Part shown: positions 7,942 through 17,012 of the stretch, one piece after another | Layout of the letters: each line of letters opens with the position of its first letter | Position numbering within the stretch: position 1 is the first letter of the stretch | Assembly: GCA_937959065.1 (NCBI GenBank) | Contig: CALGOI010000428.1 | Coordinates: forward strand, 1 to 25,598 | Reading direction: 5' to 3' | Origin: an uncultured Ignavibacteriota bacterium | GTDB taxonomy: Bacteria > Bacteroidota > Ignavibacteria > Tepidaquicellales > Tepidaquicellaceae | DNA length: 25,598 bases | Position numbers and translations under genes: made by a program | Notes under the pieces: generated by a model | The model's database searches: none | The model's input: the letters and a program-made list of their open reading frames with translations, nothing else | Told to the model about the DNA's origin: nothing

Positions 7942-7973
7942 ATATTCACGTCCATAAAAGAAATGAAATTTAA

Positions 7974-9962
7974 TTAATTCACAACCTGCAAAATAGAGTA
8001 AATATCCAGCTTTGGTACATTCATTTCAACATAAGTACCATCATAAATAAAGGGAATTTCTATGCCTTCCGGCTGCTGAATAACTTTAGCCGGTGAAACG
8101 TTTGTTTTATACCTGACTTTCAAATTCTTAACCGGAATAATACCTGTATAATGCGACGCTTCCTTAAAGGGTTTAAAATCTCCCATATTGACGAGATTTA
8201 TCATTATATCACCATCTTTCCTTGCCAGAACTGTATGGATCTTACTCTCGGATTTAATGTCAACCGTCCTGTTTTGGAAAATTTCCTCCAAATAGGACTT
8301 CATTACTTCTTTTATAATTTTTTCATCATTTAAATGATATGTCAATCCGATATTAGAATACAGTCCCGATATACTACCACTACCCAGTTTCCTTTCTGTA
8401 ATAAATGGTGAGTAAACTTTCGAATTATTCCCTGCTACATACGAACTGACCACAACATTTGTGCCTGATTTTGCTTTTACATGATAATACGGGAGGTCCA
8501 GCTCATAAAACTTGCTTCCCTTTTTTAGTGAAAATTTTTTATAGACAAAGGACTCTACGAAGCTTACGCCTAGTTCATTTTTAAAATTTGTTACTGCGTC
8601 AGATCCTATTATAAGAAGTTTACCTCCGCTACCAGCGTAATTTATAAACTCTGACTTAATACCCGGGCTCAAAACCGATGCTTCAGGTATAACAACCATT
8701 GGGTACGAATTTAATTGCTCCACTTGATGTGGCAATATTATACTTACCGGTATCCCGGCATCCAATAGCAGGGATACAATGCCCTGAATATTATCATTCC
8801 CACCGCCGTTATATACAGTGTTTGTATTAGCCGCCCAGGTTTCTCTTGATATATATACACCTACTTGCGGGATTATTTCGGAACCGAAACAATATGGCTC
8901 TCTACTCCTGCAAAAATCAGATAATTCATTCATTAAAGAAACATTCTTGAGATCTATGCCACCATTTCTATGCTGAAACCAGTAACTCTGATAACCACCT
9001 CCCATAGAGATCACTTCAGCTGCCTCAAGCAACAAAAGCTCCTGTGGTTTCGTCCCTTTATCAGAAAAACTCCATGACATAAGGTCCCAGGGTATATTAT
9101 AGGCTGCAAAAAATCTTGAATCATATGAAGCATCATAAACCCAGTTTTTACCCGACATATCAGCAGAAAGATAATCGACATCAATGGTTATTGGTTCAGG
9201 CATCATCTTTGAATAAGCCCAGTTTATGCCAACTTTAAAATAAGGATCGAATGAATGAATTCTATCTACATAACTCTCTGCGTATTCGACATATGAATCC
9301 CTTAGAAATTCTATATACTTCCTGTAATTTACTTCGTCATCTTTTGAAGGTATCTCATTAAGCCCGGTTTTCTGTTTCAATAAATTTTTTACTTTATTTC
9401 CATGCTCCGGGTCAAGCGCCCAGCTGTCTGCGTCGATCCATATTCCATCAATTCCATATCTGCTAATTATTTCCTTAATCTGTGGCAAGAAATATTCATG
9501 GGCATAGTCACTAAATATTGATATTTTCCCGGCATCCGCTTTACCTGAATTATCGATCCTTCCCCAATCCGGATGCTCTTTTACTGCCTGCGCATCCATA
9601 ATTGTGGTATAGTGTGAATAGAGATCAATATTATGTTTAAGTGTAAGGCGTCTCCAGATTTCCAGAACATCCCTTTCGTACGGTCCGGCAACAAAGCCAA
9701 CGTCGGTAGGATAACTTGCAATACCATGAACACCTTTAGTATCTACCTGCACAAAGTCAGGTTTTATAATTGCGAGTAATTGTTCAATTTGTGTTTCATT
9801 AATTCCTTTGCCAATATTCTTATCATCCATAGTTGCATGAAAATCAAAATGCAGACCAAAAAATCTTTTGTTTGTTTGCGCATTTATCTCTCCGCTATTC
9901 ATAGACAACAGCAACACCGGTAGTATCAATGTTAAAAAATATTTCAATATTCCATTCATCAT
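7974..9962 (-). CDS. Secreted glycoside-hydrolase-like protein
   Basis: 662 residues with a signal peptide (hydrophobic core about 5-20, likely cut after NA, before QT, near residue 28), so exported. The first half (about 33-330) looks like a TIM-barrel hydrolase of the GHL6/fucosidase-like sort: FFGLHFDFHATMDD, VDTKGVHGIASYP, YSHYTTIMD, HPDWGRID, and the strand-end motif YGIDGIWIDADSW (169-181), whose Asp residues are candidate catalytic or binding groups. Residues about 360-470 resemble the glutamine-amidotransferase-like middle domain of family 42 enzymes (YPMVVIPEASVLSPG, GGKLLIIGSDA). A short beta-rich domain closes the protein. ATG at 9962 is preceded by AAGGAG about nine bases away, one of the few good ribosome sites here; the ATG at 9959 is also possible. 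Substrate unknown; by position it probably acts on the exported polysaccharide. Confidence 0.75.
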   Translation of the reverse strand: MMNGILKYFLTLILPVLLLSMNSGEINAQTNKRFFGLHFDFHATMDDKNIGKGINETQIEQLLAIIKPDFVQVDTKGVHGIASYPTDVGFVAGPYERDVLEIWRRLTLKHNIDLYSHYTTIMDAQAVKEHPDWGRIDNSGKADAGKISIFSDYAHEYFLPQIKEIISRYGIDGIWIDADSWALDPEHGNKVKNLLKQKTGLNEIPSKDDEVNYRKYIEFLRDSYVEYAESYVDRIHSFDPYFKVGINWAYSKMMPEPITIDVDYLSADMSGKNWVYDASYDSRFFAAYNIPWDLMSWSFSDKGTKPQELLLLEAAEVISMGGGYQSYWFQHRNGGIDLKNVSLMNELSDFCRSREPYCFGSEIIPQVGVYISRETWAANTNTVYNGGGNDNIQGIVSLLLDAGIPVSIILPHQVEQLNSYPMVVIPEASVLSPGIKSEFINYAGSGGKLLIIGSDAVTNFKNELGVSFVESFVYKKFSLKKGSKFYELDLPYYHVKAKSGTNVVVSSYVAGNNSKVYSPFITERKLGSGSISGLYSNIGLTYHLNDEKIIKEVMKSYLEEIFQNRTVDIKSESKIHTVLARKDGDIMINLVNMGDFKPFKEASHYTGIIPVKNLKVRYKTNVSPAKVIQQPEGIEIPFIYDGTYVEMNVPKLDIYSILQVVN

Positions 9963-9964
9963 AG

Positions 9965-10705
9965 CTATACGCTCCTTTTATATAACATATCCATTTGAGG
10001 GATCTGGAAATTTGATGTTTGGAAAAATCCCACAGGAGCAATAATTTTAAATCCCAGACTACTCAAATAATCATGCATTTCTTCAAATAAAGGTTCACCT
10101 TCATACATTTCTACAAATGAAGTTTCAAACAAGATATAATCAACAACTTTTATTTTTTCACCCGCTCCCTTTAATACTTCTTTTTCAAAACCCTGTACGT
10201 CAAGTTTCAAAAGAACGGGTTTACTTAGATCATTCTCGGCCAAAAAACCGGCAAGTGTATCTACCTCAACACTGATTTTAGATACATTTGAAGTACCGGG
10301 AACAAGTTTTTTTTGATTTTCGTGGATAGGTAAAGCTGAACTGGCATGCGAATAATCGTTCCTGTAAAAATCCAGGGTACCAGTACTTGATCCAAGTGCT
10401 TTATTGAACAATATTATCCCATTATTATCCTTAGTGTTTTCTTTTAATATTTTGAAAATATCGGGATCAGGTTCAAATGAATAAATCTTAGCTGAAGGGT
10501 AAATGTAACTTGAAGCGATTGCGAACTGCCCCATATTAGCACCTACATCGATGATAGAGCTTAAAGTGCTGCAATAATTTTTCAATGCCAGGTTTAACTG
10601 GTATGATGCAAGAGACCTTCCACTTTTTCTAATGTTTTTTAAAAACTTTTTGTCCCTGGAATAAATTTTAAGTCCAGCTAATATTTTCTCAAGTTTATTT
10701 ATCAA
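9965..10705 (-). CDS. FkbM family SAM-dependent methyltransferase
   Basis: 246 residues with the FkbM methyltransferase domain at about 50-220: SAM-binding IIDVGANMGQFA (51-62), FEPDPDIF (78-85), NKALGSS, VEVDTLAGFL (146-155), LLKLDVQGFEKEVLKGA (165-181), ILFETSFVEMY. In polysaccharide clusters such enzymes usually O-methylate a sugar hydroxyl, which can cap or decorate the glycan; that role is inferred here from position between a GT4 gene and the secreted hydrolase gene. The start must be TTG at 10705: an in-frame TAA lies 21 bases upstream and the next Met is inside the SAM-binding loop. AAAGGA lies about 11 bases ahead of the TTG. It is separated by one base from the upstream GT4 stop and by two from the downstream gene. 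Confidence 0.9.
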   Translation of the reverse strand: MINKLEKILAGLKIYSRDKKFLKNIRKSGRSLASYQLNLALKNYCSTLSSIIDVGANMGQFAIASSYIYPSAKIYSFEPDPDIFKILKENTKDNNGIILFNKALGSSTGTLDFYRNDYSHASSALPIHENQKKLVPGTSNVSKISVEVDTLAGFLAENDLSKPVLLKLDVQGFEKEVLKGAGEKIKVVDYILFETSFVEMYEGEPLFEEMHDYLSSLGFKIIAPVGFFQTSNFQIPQMDMLYKRSV

Positions 10706-10706
10706 T

Positions 10707-11936
10707 CTATTGTATTCCTTTAATTACTTTAATATACTTTGACAAAGAATGGTCAAGAGTAAAGTTATTCTCAAAATACTTTCTTGCATTTGCCCCCATT
10801 TTACATCTCAACTCGGGATTATCGAGTAAATAGTATATTTTTTCCAGTAATTCGTCCTCATCAATTCCTGAAATAGAAAAACCGCATTCTGCCTCTTTGA
10901 TAATTCTGCCGACCTCTGAATCCTCATTACAGAATGATATAACAGATCTGCCTGAGGCTAGAGTCGTATAGAGTTTACTCGGCATTAGCAGCCCTTCCAT
11001 ATGCTTTTCATAGGTGACAATGGAAACAGATGAGGATGTAAGCGAATATGGAAGCATGGATTTCTTTTGATAAGGTATGAACATAACATTTTTGAGAGAA
11101 TATTCTTCAGCCATTTTCATAAGTTTCTTCTTTTTTACACCATCACCAATAAAAAGAAAAATAATCGAATCATTTTCGGTTTTCCTTGCAGCATTGATCA
11201 ATACTTCCAGTTCGTATGAAGCGCCAAGATTACCCGAATATTGTACAATAAATTTACCGGATAGCGAATGCTCTTTTATGAAAATGTTTTCACTTTCATC
11301 GATGGGTTTAATAAAATCGGCATCAGCCCAGTTATGGATCGTTACAATCTTATTTGTGTTATCAATTCCATATTCATTGAACTTTTCTGTGATAGTATTA
11401 TTCATAGTACTGCTTATCGCAATTACATTTGAAGAATAATTTAAACTTTTTCTGTCCCAGAATTTCCAGAATTTGGATAAGAAGCTATCCTCCTTGATGT
11501 ATTTTAGCTGTATTGCTTTTTCCGGGAATACATCATGAACAAGTACTATGTATGGAGTATTCCGGAATGTTTTTATAAGATATCCCATAAACGGAAGAAA
11601 AGGGGGATTAGAGACAATTAAAACCGGTGAATTCTTTTTGGAAACAAAAAAATGAATAAACGACATTACGAAGAAAGAAATTGAATTGAATATCTGACCT
11701 TTCTTGGAATTTTTATTCATCCGGGTGGCTTTTACCCTTCTTATGTTTACCCCGTGAAAATTTTCTCTTTTTGGAGCGTCAAGCTTACCTGCATAGGTGG
11801 GTTTTGCAGTAATTACATCTACAATCAAGCCATTCTGAGTCATTCCGATAGCCAGCTCAGTCAACAACTGCCCAGTACTTGCTACATCCGGATAGAAGTA
11901 TTGCGAAAGAATTCGAATATGTGAATTATTATCCAT
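10707..11936 (-). CDS. GT4 glycosyltransferase, WbuB-like
   Basis: GT-B fold transferase that adds a sugar to the growing lipid-linked repeat unit on the cytoplasmic face. ATG at 11936 gives 409 residues; a TTG four codons upstream (11948) is possible but the N-terminal strand RILSQYFYPDVASTG fits the ATG better. N-terminal Rossmann half: STGQLLTELA and LIVSNPPFLPFMGY (as in WbuB-like enzymes), VLVHDVFPEKA. C-terminal donor half: VQYSGNLGASYELEVL, FIGDG, and MEGLLMPSKLYTTLASG, where the donor-binding helix lies, then a C-terminal helix (FENNFTLDHSLSKY). WbuB itself handles N-acetylfucosamine, but the donor used here cannot be read from sequence. It overlaps the end of the GT9 gene by a few bases, typical of translational coupling. 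Confidence 0.9.
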   Translation of the reverse strand: MDNNSHIRILSQYFYPDVASTGQLLTELAIGMTQNGLIVDVITAKPTYAGKLDAPKRENFHGVNIRRVKATRMNKNSKKGQIFNSISFFVMSFIHFFVSKKNSPVLIVSNPPFLPFMGYLIKTFRNTPYIVLVHDVFPEKAIQLKYIKEDSFLSKFWKFWDRKSLNYSSNVIAISSTMNNTITEKFNEYGIDNTNKIVTIHNWADADFIKPIDESENIFIKEHSLSGKFIVQYSGNLGASYELEVLINAARKTENDSIIFLFIGDGVKKKKLMKMAEEYSLKNVMFIPYQKKSMLPYSLTSSSVSIVTYEKHMEGLLMPSKLYTTLASGRSVISFCNEDSEVGRIIKEAECGFSISGIDEDELLEKIYYLLDNPELRCKMGANARKYFENNFTLDHSLSKYIKVIKGIQ

Positions 11937-13194
11937 TTTTCCGATCAACAGACTGTTTCATTAATTTAGTGATTATTTCCAAAACATTATCTACTGTAAT
12001 CATATTTAGACAATCAATAGTAGGACATGTTTTGCCTGCATTTCTGGTACAATACTGCATATTTTCCCCTGAGGAACAATTAAGCTTATTATAAATTACA
12101 TAATGTTTATCTCCGACCGGATTCGAAAATAGAGGATTTGTTGGACCAAACAACGCTAAAGATTTAGTTTTTACAGCCCCCGAAATATGTAATGGAGCAG
12201 AATCTCCTCCAATAAAAAGATCGCTTCTCTTTATTAGTTCGGCATTAAAATGAAGCGGCTTTAAGAAAAACATTTTATCAAAGTCCTCAGAGGAGGATAC
12301 AATTTTCTTAAATTCACTTTTATCATATTCATTTCCAACTATAGCAACTTCGAATCCCATATTTTCTTTTAATTGATAAATTAGCATCTTGTAATTTTCA
12401 AGTTTCCATCTTTTAGCCTCCCATCCAGCTGTCAAATGAATACAAATCAATTTCTTATGGGGGTCGTATCCACGCTTTGTAAGTTCTTTCTCTACAATTA
12501 ATGATATTTCTTTGTTTAAAAAAATGTCAGGTTTAAGATTAACATTACTGACTGCTTTCTCCCAAGATCTTTCATCAACGTTGAGTAAAATTTTCAATAA
12601 GTTAACATATTTTAGAATTAGATGACCTTTTTCGACACTAAAATCCCTGGTAATACTATTATTAAACATAAAACCAAACCCTTGTTCATTTCTTCCAAAC
12701 GTATATTTTGCCCTGCTAAGAAATGAATATAAAGTTGTTAAAAAAAGTCCAGTATAATCTATTACAATATCATATTTTTTTTCTCTTAATTTTTTTAAAA
12801 AATTGGCTTTACCCTTAAGATCAAATTTTCGATTACTTTCTGAATATTCAGCAGTTCTGATAGAATCAAAAATTAGGACATCATTGATAAAAGGATTCGA
12901 TTTTAGGACTTCTGCGGCTCTTGATTTTACCCAAACGTCTATTTCGGAATCTGGGAATAGATTCTTCAATACTCTTAGTACTGGCGTTTGGAGTAGAACA
13001 TCACCTCTAAAATATAAACTTATAAATAAAATTCTTCTTTTACCTTTAATATCAGAATATTTTAGATTTCTTTTTTTAAAAAAAAATATCAATCTTCCTA
13101 AAGTATAGATTGTTATTTTTAGTTTTTGTTTAAAGGTTTGTATATCTTTATTATAACTTCTATAAATCTTGAATATTTTCTTATCGGTCAACAT
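11929..13194 (-). CDS. GT9 heptosyltransferase-like glycosyltransferase
   Basis: ADP-heptose:LPS heptosyltransferase family (GT9), 421 residues from ATG at 13194. The first 50 residues are a basic, Lys-rich extension that may bind the membrane. Then RRILFISLYFRGDVLLQTPVL carries the conserved GD (D65), followed by YDIVIDYTGLF (141-151), the C-domain start CIHLTAGWEAKRW (251-263), and the donor site IGGDSAPLHISGA (328-340) with ALFGPTNP (347-354). Five cysteines follow in the C-terminal region (373, 382, 390, 395 and one before, at 251), the last four near NCSSGENMQYC, KTCP and DCL, an arrangement I have seen in other GT9 proteins. Its place among repeat-unit GTs argues for a polysaccharide rather than a lipid A core role, but this is inference. 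It overlaps the preceding GT4 by 14 bases. Confidence 0.88.
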   Translation of the reverse strand: MLTDKKIFKIYRSYNKDIQTFKQKLKITIYTLGRLIFFFKKRNLKYSDIKGKRRILFISLYFRGDVLLQTPVLRVLKNLFPDSEIDVWVKSRAAEVLKSNPFINDVLIFDSIRTAEYSESNRKFDLKGKANFLKKLREKKYDIVIDYTGLFLTTLYSFLSRAKYTFGRNEQGFGFMFNNSITRDFSVEKGHLILKYVNLLKILLNVDERSWEKAVSNVNLKPDIFLNKEISLIVEKELTKRGYDPHKKLICIHLTAGWEAKRWKLENYKMLIYQLKENMGFEVAIVGNEYDKSEFKKIVSSSEDFDKMFFLKPLHFNAELIKRSDLFIGGDSAPLHISGAVKTKSLALFGPTNPLFSNPVGDKHYVIYNKLNCSSGENMQYCTRNAGKTCPTIDCLNMITVDNVLEIITKLMKQSVDRKNG

Positions 13195-14272
13195 TTTGCT
13201 TGATAAATTTTTCGAATCTTTCAGTTGCTTTAATCCAATTCAATTTCTCTCTCACCGAATAATAACCTGCTAAAGATAGTTTTTTTCTCAATTTATTGTC
13301 TTTTATGAGCATTGCTACGGCATTGTATATCGAGTCCGAAGAATCAAACTTTATATAAAGAGCGCTTTCATTTTCAACAGTATATTCAACTACTCCTCCA
13401 ACTGGCGTAGAAACAAGTGCACACATACAAGCCATAGCTTCAGCCGGAGCAAGTGGGCATGCTTCTTCGCGACTAGCTAATATAAAAATATCGGAGTTAC
13501 AATAAATATCTCTTATCTTTTCATCATCCGGATTTTGATAATATTCAATATAATCCTGTATATTTGAATAATCATTTTCTCTAAAGTATATTAAATTAAT
13601 ATTTTTAAACTCATTTTTAATTCTAACAATTTTTAATATAATATTCTCAACCCTTTTTATCTTATTTGAACTATTAATAAAAGATATATTTACGATATCT
13701 TTATTGAAATTCTTATTGTGATTATAGAATGTATCAGAATTAACTCCATTAAGTATTACTTCTGAGTCAAACCCATATTTTTGTTTAATTATATTTTTTG
13801 AATAGTTAGAGACACAAATATAACGAAATAAGGGTAAAAAGCTCTTCCGTACCCATTTTTCTTCAGAAATGAAAGATGATTCATTAGCCTGCACAAAATA
13901 AATTTTGACACCCTTTGACTTTTTGAGACTAGCGATTTTTAATGCAGCCGGCCAAAAAGAAGTAATAATTACATCTGCATCTTCCAAAAAAATATCATGG
14001 ATAAATGTAACTTGTTTGATATTAAATTTAGTTTTCTTAAATAAAACTGCATCAGTATCTTTTTTAATAACTAAATCTATAAATTTTTTTAAAAATCTTT
14101 TCCCTAAATTTATAATTTTAATAATATTGATTTCCCCTCGGTAATTGAATGGCCAAAAGGGATAATATACTGTAACATCATGTCCAAGTTCGGTCAACCT
14201 ATTCGCGTATTCAAATATAACCCTGATTGCTCCTGATCTTGATACAAATGGTATAACAAAATTAATCTTCAT
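13181..14272 (-). CDS. GT4 glycosyltransferase
   Basis: 363-residue GT-B transferase from ATG at 14272. N-terminal half: INFVIPFVSRSGAIRVIFEYANRL (starts at residue 3), typical of GT4 enzymes with an RSGAIR loop, then VIITSFWPAALK and YFVQANES. C-terminal half: VILNGVN (172-178), and the EX7E motif REEACPLAPAEAMACM with E270 and E278, which holds the nucleotide sugar. The gene lies in the most AT-rich part of the window: 29 of 180 bases are G or C in 13561-13740, against about half in the proS and carboxylase genes, suggesting separate ancestry for the GT block. Sixty bases of AT-only sequence separate it from the GT4 upstream. Donor and acceptor unknown. Confidence 0.9.
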   Translation of the reverse strand: MKINFVIPFVSRSGAIRVIFEYANRLTELGHDVTVYYPFWPFNYRGEINIIKIINLGKRFLKKFIDLVIKKDTDAVLFKKTKFNIKQVTFIHDIFLEDADVIITSFWPAALKIASLKKSKGVKIYFVQANESSFISEEKWVRKSFLPLFRYICVSNYSKNIIKQKYGFDSEVILNGVNSDTFYNHNKNFNKDIVNISFINSSNKIKRVENIILKIVRIKNEFKNINLIYFRENDYSNIQDYIEYYQNPDDEKIRDIYCNSDIFILASREEACPLAPAEAMACMCALVSTPVGGVVEYTVENESALYIKFDSSDSIYNAVAMLIKDNKLRKKLSLAGYYSVREKLNWIKATERFEKFIKQNVDR

Positions 14273-14294
14273 AAAGATGTTTTAAAATATTCAG

Positions 14295-14326
14295 TTTTTT
14301 AAATAAATATGAATATTTATAAAAAA
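14295..14326. repeat. AT-only palindrome between two GT4 genes
   Basis: On the plus strand ATAAATAT (14303-14310) and ATATTTAT (14313-14320) are perfect inverted arms around GA, and T6 (14295-14300) and A6 (14321-14326) extend the pairing with a two-base bulge. It contains a single G and no C, so a folded RNA would be weak. It occupies about half of the 60-base gap. Such palindromes arise easily in DNA this AT-rich. Confidence 0.3.
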
Positions 14327-14332
14327 TTTCCA

Positions 14333-15427
14333 TTATAGTGGATTTGATTTAAAATCCTTTAACATAAATTTAAAATAATCTAAGTAAGTTCCAACATTTT
14401 TTGCATCAAATATCTCACTGCCTGAATTAACTCCAGGATATATTTTTGAGAATGAAACTAGCTGTGCGACAATAGATGAAATATCTCTTGGATTAAAATA
14501 TAAGGCGTTTAGACCACAAATCTCACGTGCAAAAGGTAAATCGGAAGCTAAAACAGATAGACCACACTGTTGAGCCTCCAACAGTGGAAACCCCATAGTT
14601 TCTGTCATTGATGGAAAAATTAGAGCGTCAACATTTTTATATACATTATAAATAGAATCATAAGATACTTTTCCGATAAACTTTACAAATTCATTTGAAT
14701 TCCCTTCCAAGGTAATTAATAATGATATTTTTGGTGAATTTAATTCATTGTATTTCATTATAGCATTAATCAGTCTATCATTATTTTTATATCTTTCATT
14801 ATTAGTAGGATAGAATAATTTTATCTCACTAGAATCAAGCATTGATTTCAAATTTTTATCCAAGGGAGCAGTATTATTTACAATACTTCCTACAGGCGGT
14901 CTGATTATTTGAATAGGACAGGTGTAACCAAATTTTTTTTTGAGGGCACTCTTCATCCATTCTGTTTGTACAATTACTCCATTTATATATTTTTTTTGAT
15001 CAATGATAATTCGTTTCAACAAAAGATTATACTTTATCCAATTACTAAATTCTAATTCAAAAAAACTTAAATTAGAAAAAGGGATTGGCTGGTGTATCAG
15101 AGCAAAAGTTCTTATTCCTGGGACATTTACAACATAATTTTGCAATGAGAGAAGCGCCTGGAAATTTTCTTTCTTTAAATAATTAGGCAAGAAACGATTT
15201 TGAAATTTCCATTTTTCCAGAAAACTTTTCTTATACCTATCATCAAACCTGACTTTTACAGATTCATTCTCATATTCGCAAAGTTCTTTTCTTGAAACAA
15301 GAAACTCCAACTTCAATTTACTCTTAATAAAAAAGTCCTGTGATTTATTGATCTCTACCAGAAGGGATTTTACAAGAGAAAAAGCTCCCCGTTCATTGAG
15401 AGCTGTAGCATTGACAAGTATGTTCAT
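14333..15427 (-). CDS. GT4 glycosyltransferase
   Basis: GT-B transferase of family 4. I choose ATG at 15427 (364 residues) because MNILVNATALNERGAFSLV is the usual family beginning and GAGGTG sits about six bases ahead; the frame also offers GTG at 15451, eight codons longer. Numbered from this ATG: QALLSLQNYV and FALIHQPIPF (about 90-117) in the acceptor half, VQTEWMKSALKKKFGY (153-168), the linker FYPTNNERYKNNDRLI (205-220), and the donor site PSMTETMGFPLLEAQQCG with EX7E (E276, E284). Closest in style to mannosyl/rhamnosyl transferases of O-antigen clusters, but the sugar cannot be assigned. It follows the flippase gene by about 50 bases and is likely in the same transcript. Confidence 0.9.
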   Translation of the reverse strand: MNILVNATALNERGAFSLVKSLLVEINKSQDFFIKSKLKLEFLVSRKELCEYENESVKVRFDDRYKKSFLEKWKFQNRFLPNYLKKENFQALLSLQNYVVNVPGIRTFALIHQPIPFSNLSFFELEFSNWIKYNLLLKRIIIDQKKYINGVIVQTEWMKSALKKKFGYTCPIQIIRPPVGSIVNNTAPLDKNLKSMLDSSEIKLFYPTNNERYKNNDRLINAIMKYNELNSPKISLLITLEGNSNEFVKFIGKVSYDSIYNVYKNVDALIFPSMTETMGFPLLEAQQCGLSVLASDLPFAREICGLNALYFNPRDISSIVAQLVSFSKIYPGVNSGSEIFDAKNVGTYLDYFKFMLKDFKSNPL

Positions 15428-15479
15428 ACTGACACCTCTTCTTTTAGCCACTTAATTAAGATTTTCATGATAATAAAAT

Positions 15480-17012
15480 CTAACTTCTTTTAAATATACC
15501 AGTAAGATTTTTAATGTAATTCAATTTTAGAATCCAGCTAAATGAAAAATACAAGGTTAAAACAATAAAACATATAATAGCTGAATTTTGTATTACCAGT
15601 AGTTTGTTATTCAGGTCAAAAGTGAAAATTTCTTTTAATGGTAATGCTATTAACAATGTTGCAGTAAAAATTATAAATAAATACAACAATTTCGTCTTAT
15701 ACTCTTTAAACCTTCCAAACAATCTCCGCATTCTTATTAACATTAACATTCCGAATATACCGAATGTCAAAGCAGTTCCAATGGAAACTCCAAAATAGCC
15801 AAAGAAATAGCTAAACAAGTAATTAAATCCGATCCCACACGCAAAAGATATGGCCCCTAATTTGAGTAATAATTTGTAATCTTTGTTTGCAAGATACAAA
15901 GCCATTGGTACCATATAAAGTATCCAACTGATCATTCCTAATGATTCCCATAAAAAAGGATTTGATACATAACTAATATCATTTAAACTAAAATTGCCTC
16001 TTTGATAAACTAGGCTAAGGATTTCCTTGTTAAGGGTAATAAATATTATAACAATGGGAAGCAATACATACAATAAAGTATTTAGTACTCCGAAAAAAAC
16101 TTTTTTGGAAGTAAATCTGGGTTTTGAATGAAGTGAAGATGATATATCCGATAGAAGAACACTAAAAACAGAATTAAAAGCCAGTGAGGTAATAAAACCC
16201 GTTATTGTAGTTGCATATGTTATTGATGCAATTGCGCCCTGACCATAAAATGAAGCAAAGAAATTTCTAGATGATAAGAAAATCTGGTTGAGCAATACTA
16301 AGAAAAAAATCGAGCCACAACTTTTAATGATGACTTTAGTAACGGGATCTAATTTTGGCATCTCAAAAGTAATTTTTCCCCCATACCGTACAAGAAACAA
16401 AGCCAACACAATACATATTAGTGAATTACCAACCAGGTTTGCAATAGCCAAATTATAAATCAACTCATTTTCTATATATGGCAGAAAAATTGATATAAAT
16501 ATAGTTATGGTTAATAATACATTAACAATTGTAGGGAAATAAAACTTTTTTATCCCATTAAAAACAGATTGGTAGTACCCTATCAATCCTTTAATAAGTA
16601 AGACCGGAAATATATAAAAGGAAAGTTCAATTGCTTGTTCTCTTTTCGATCCTTCAAAGCCAGGCAAAAGTATATCAATTACAAAACTATTTCCTAGAAT
16701 AATTACTGCTGCTATCGGAATACTGACAAAAAATACAATCTTGGATAAATTATTGAAAGAAACCCATAATTGAGAAAGTTTTCCACTTGAAAACAGAGAC
16801 GAATATTCACTATTAACAACTCCTCTAATTGAATCAATTCCTGCAAGCACCAAAATACTATCTGGTATTAATATTAGAGCAGAGTAAACATCTGCTTCAT
16901 TCGATACACCTAAAATAGAAGCTATAATAAGGTTCTTAGCAACATCAAGGATCTTTATAAGTATTGTAATTATAAAGACAACGGAAAAAATCTTGAATAA
17001 TTTTTTGCTCAA
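15480..17012 (-). CDS. MurJ/Wzx-like lipid-linked oligosaccharide flippase
   Basis: MOP-superfamily membrane protein of 510 residues with about 13-14 hydrophobic segments spread over the whole length. N-terminal layout is MurJ/MviN-like: KNLIIASILGVSNEADVY, then residues 130-165 with YYQSVFNGIKKFYFPTIVN, an amphipathic motif common in MurJ proteins, and VYQRGNFS (about 340), matching the MurJ FQRGAF-type motif. In this cluster it most likely flips the undecaprenyl-linked repeat unit to the periplasm (Wzx role); a MurJ role in peptidoglycan is less likely because of its neighbours. Its start is TTG at 17012, overlapping the TGA stop of the polymerase gene as TTGA; the upstream in-frame stop (TAG) is 27 bases away and no ATG precedes the first membrane helix. 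Confidence 0.88.
   Translation of the reverse strand: MSKKLFKIFSVVFIITILIKILDVAKNLIIASILGVSNEADVYSALILIPDSILVLAGIDSIRGVVNSEYSSLFSSGKLSQLWVSFNNLSKIVFFVSIPIAAVIILGNSFVIDILLPGFEGSKREQAIELSFYIFPVLLIKGLIGYYQSVFNGIKKFYFPTIVNVLLTITIFISIFLPYIENELIYNLAIANLVGNSLICIVLALFLVRYGGKITFEMPKLDPVTKVIIKSCGSIFFLVLLNQIFLSSRNFFASFYGQGAIASITYATTITGFITSLAFNSVFSVLLSDISSSLHSKPRFTSKKVFFGVLNTLLYVLLPIVIIFITLNKEILSLVYQRGNFSLNDISYVSNPFLWESLGMISWILYMVPMALYLANKDYKLLLKLGAISFACGIGFNYLFSYFFGYFGVSIGTALTFGIFGMLMLIRMRRLFGRFKEYKTKLLYLFIIFTATLLIALPLKEIFTFDLNNKLLVIQNSAIICFIVLTLYFSFSWILKLNYIKNLTGIFKRS

Noticed and set aside
8151..8333. Plus-strand open frames throughout the window, such as this one
   Set aside because: All lie opposite well-conserved minus-strand genes, are short and show no recognisable domain; they are shadows.
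11971..12080. Cysteine-rich end of the GT9 protein as a novel metal site
   Set aside because: Similar C-terminal cysteine patterns occur in other GT9 members as I recall them, so it is not distinctive.
15459..15481. 7-bp inverted repeat AGATTTT/AAAATCT over the flippase stop codon, as a terminator
   Set aside because: The stem is short and AT-rich, the loop has nine bases, and no T-tract follows on the transcribed strand; the next gene starts about 50 bases on.
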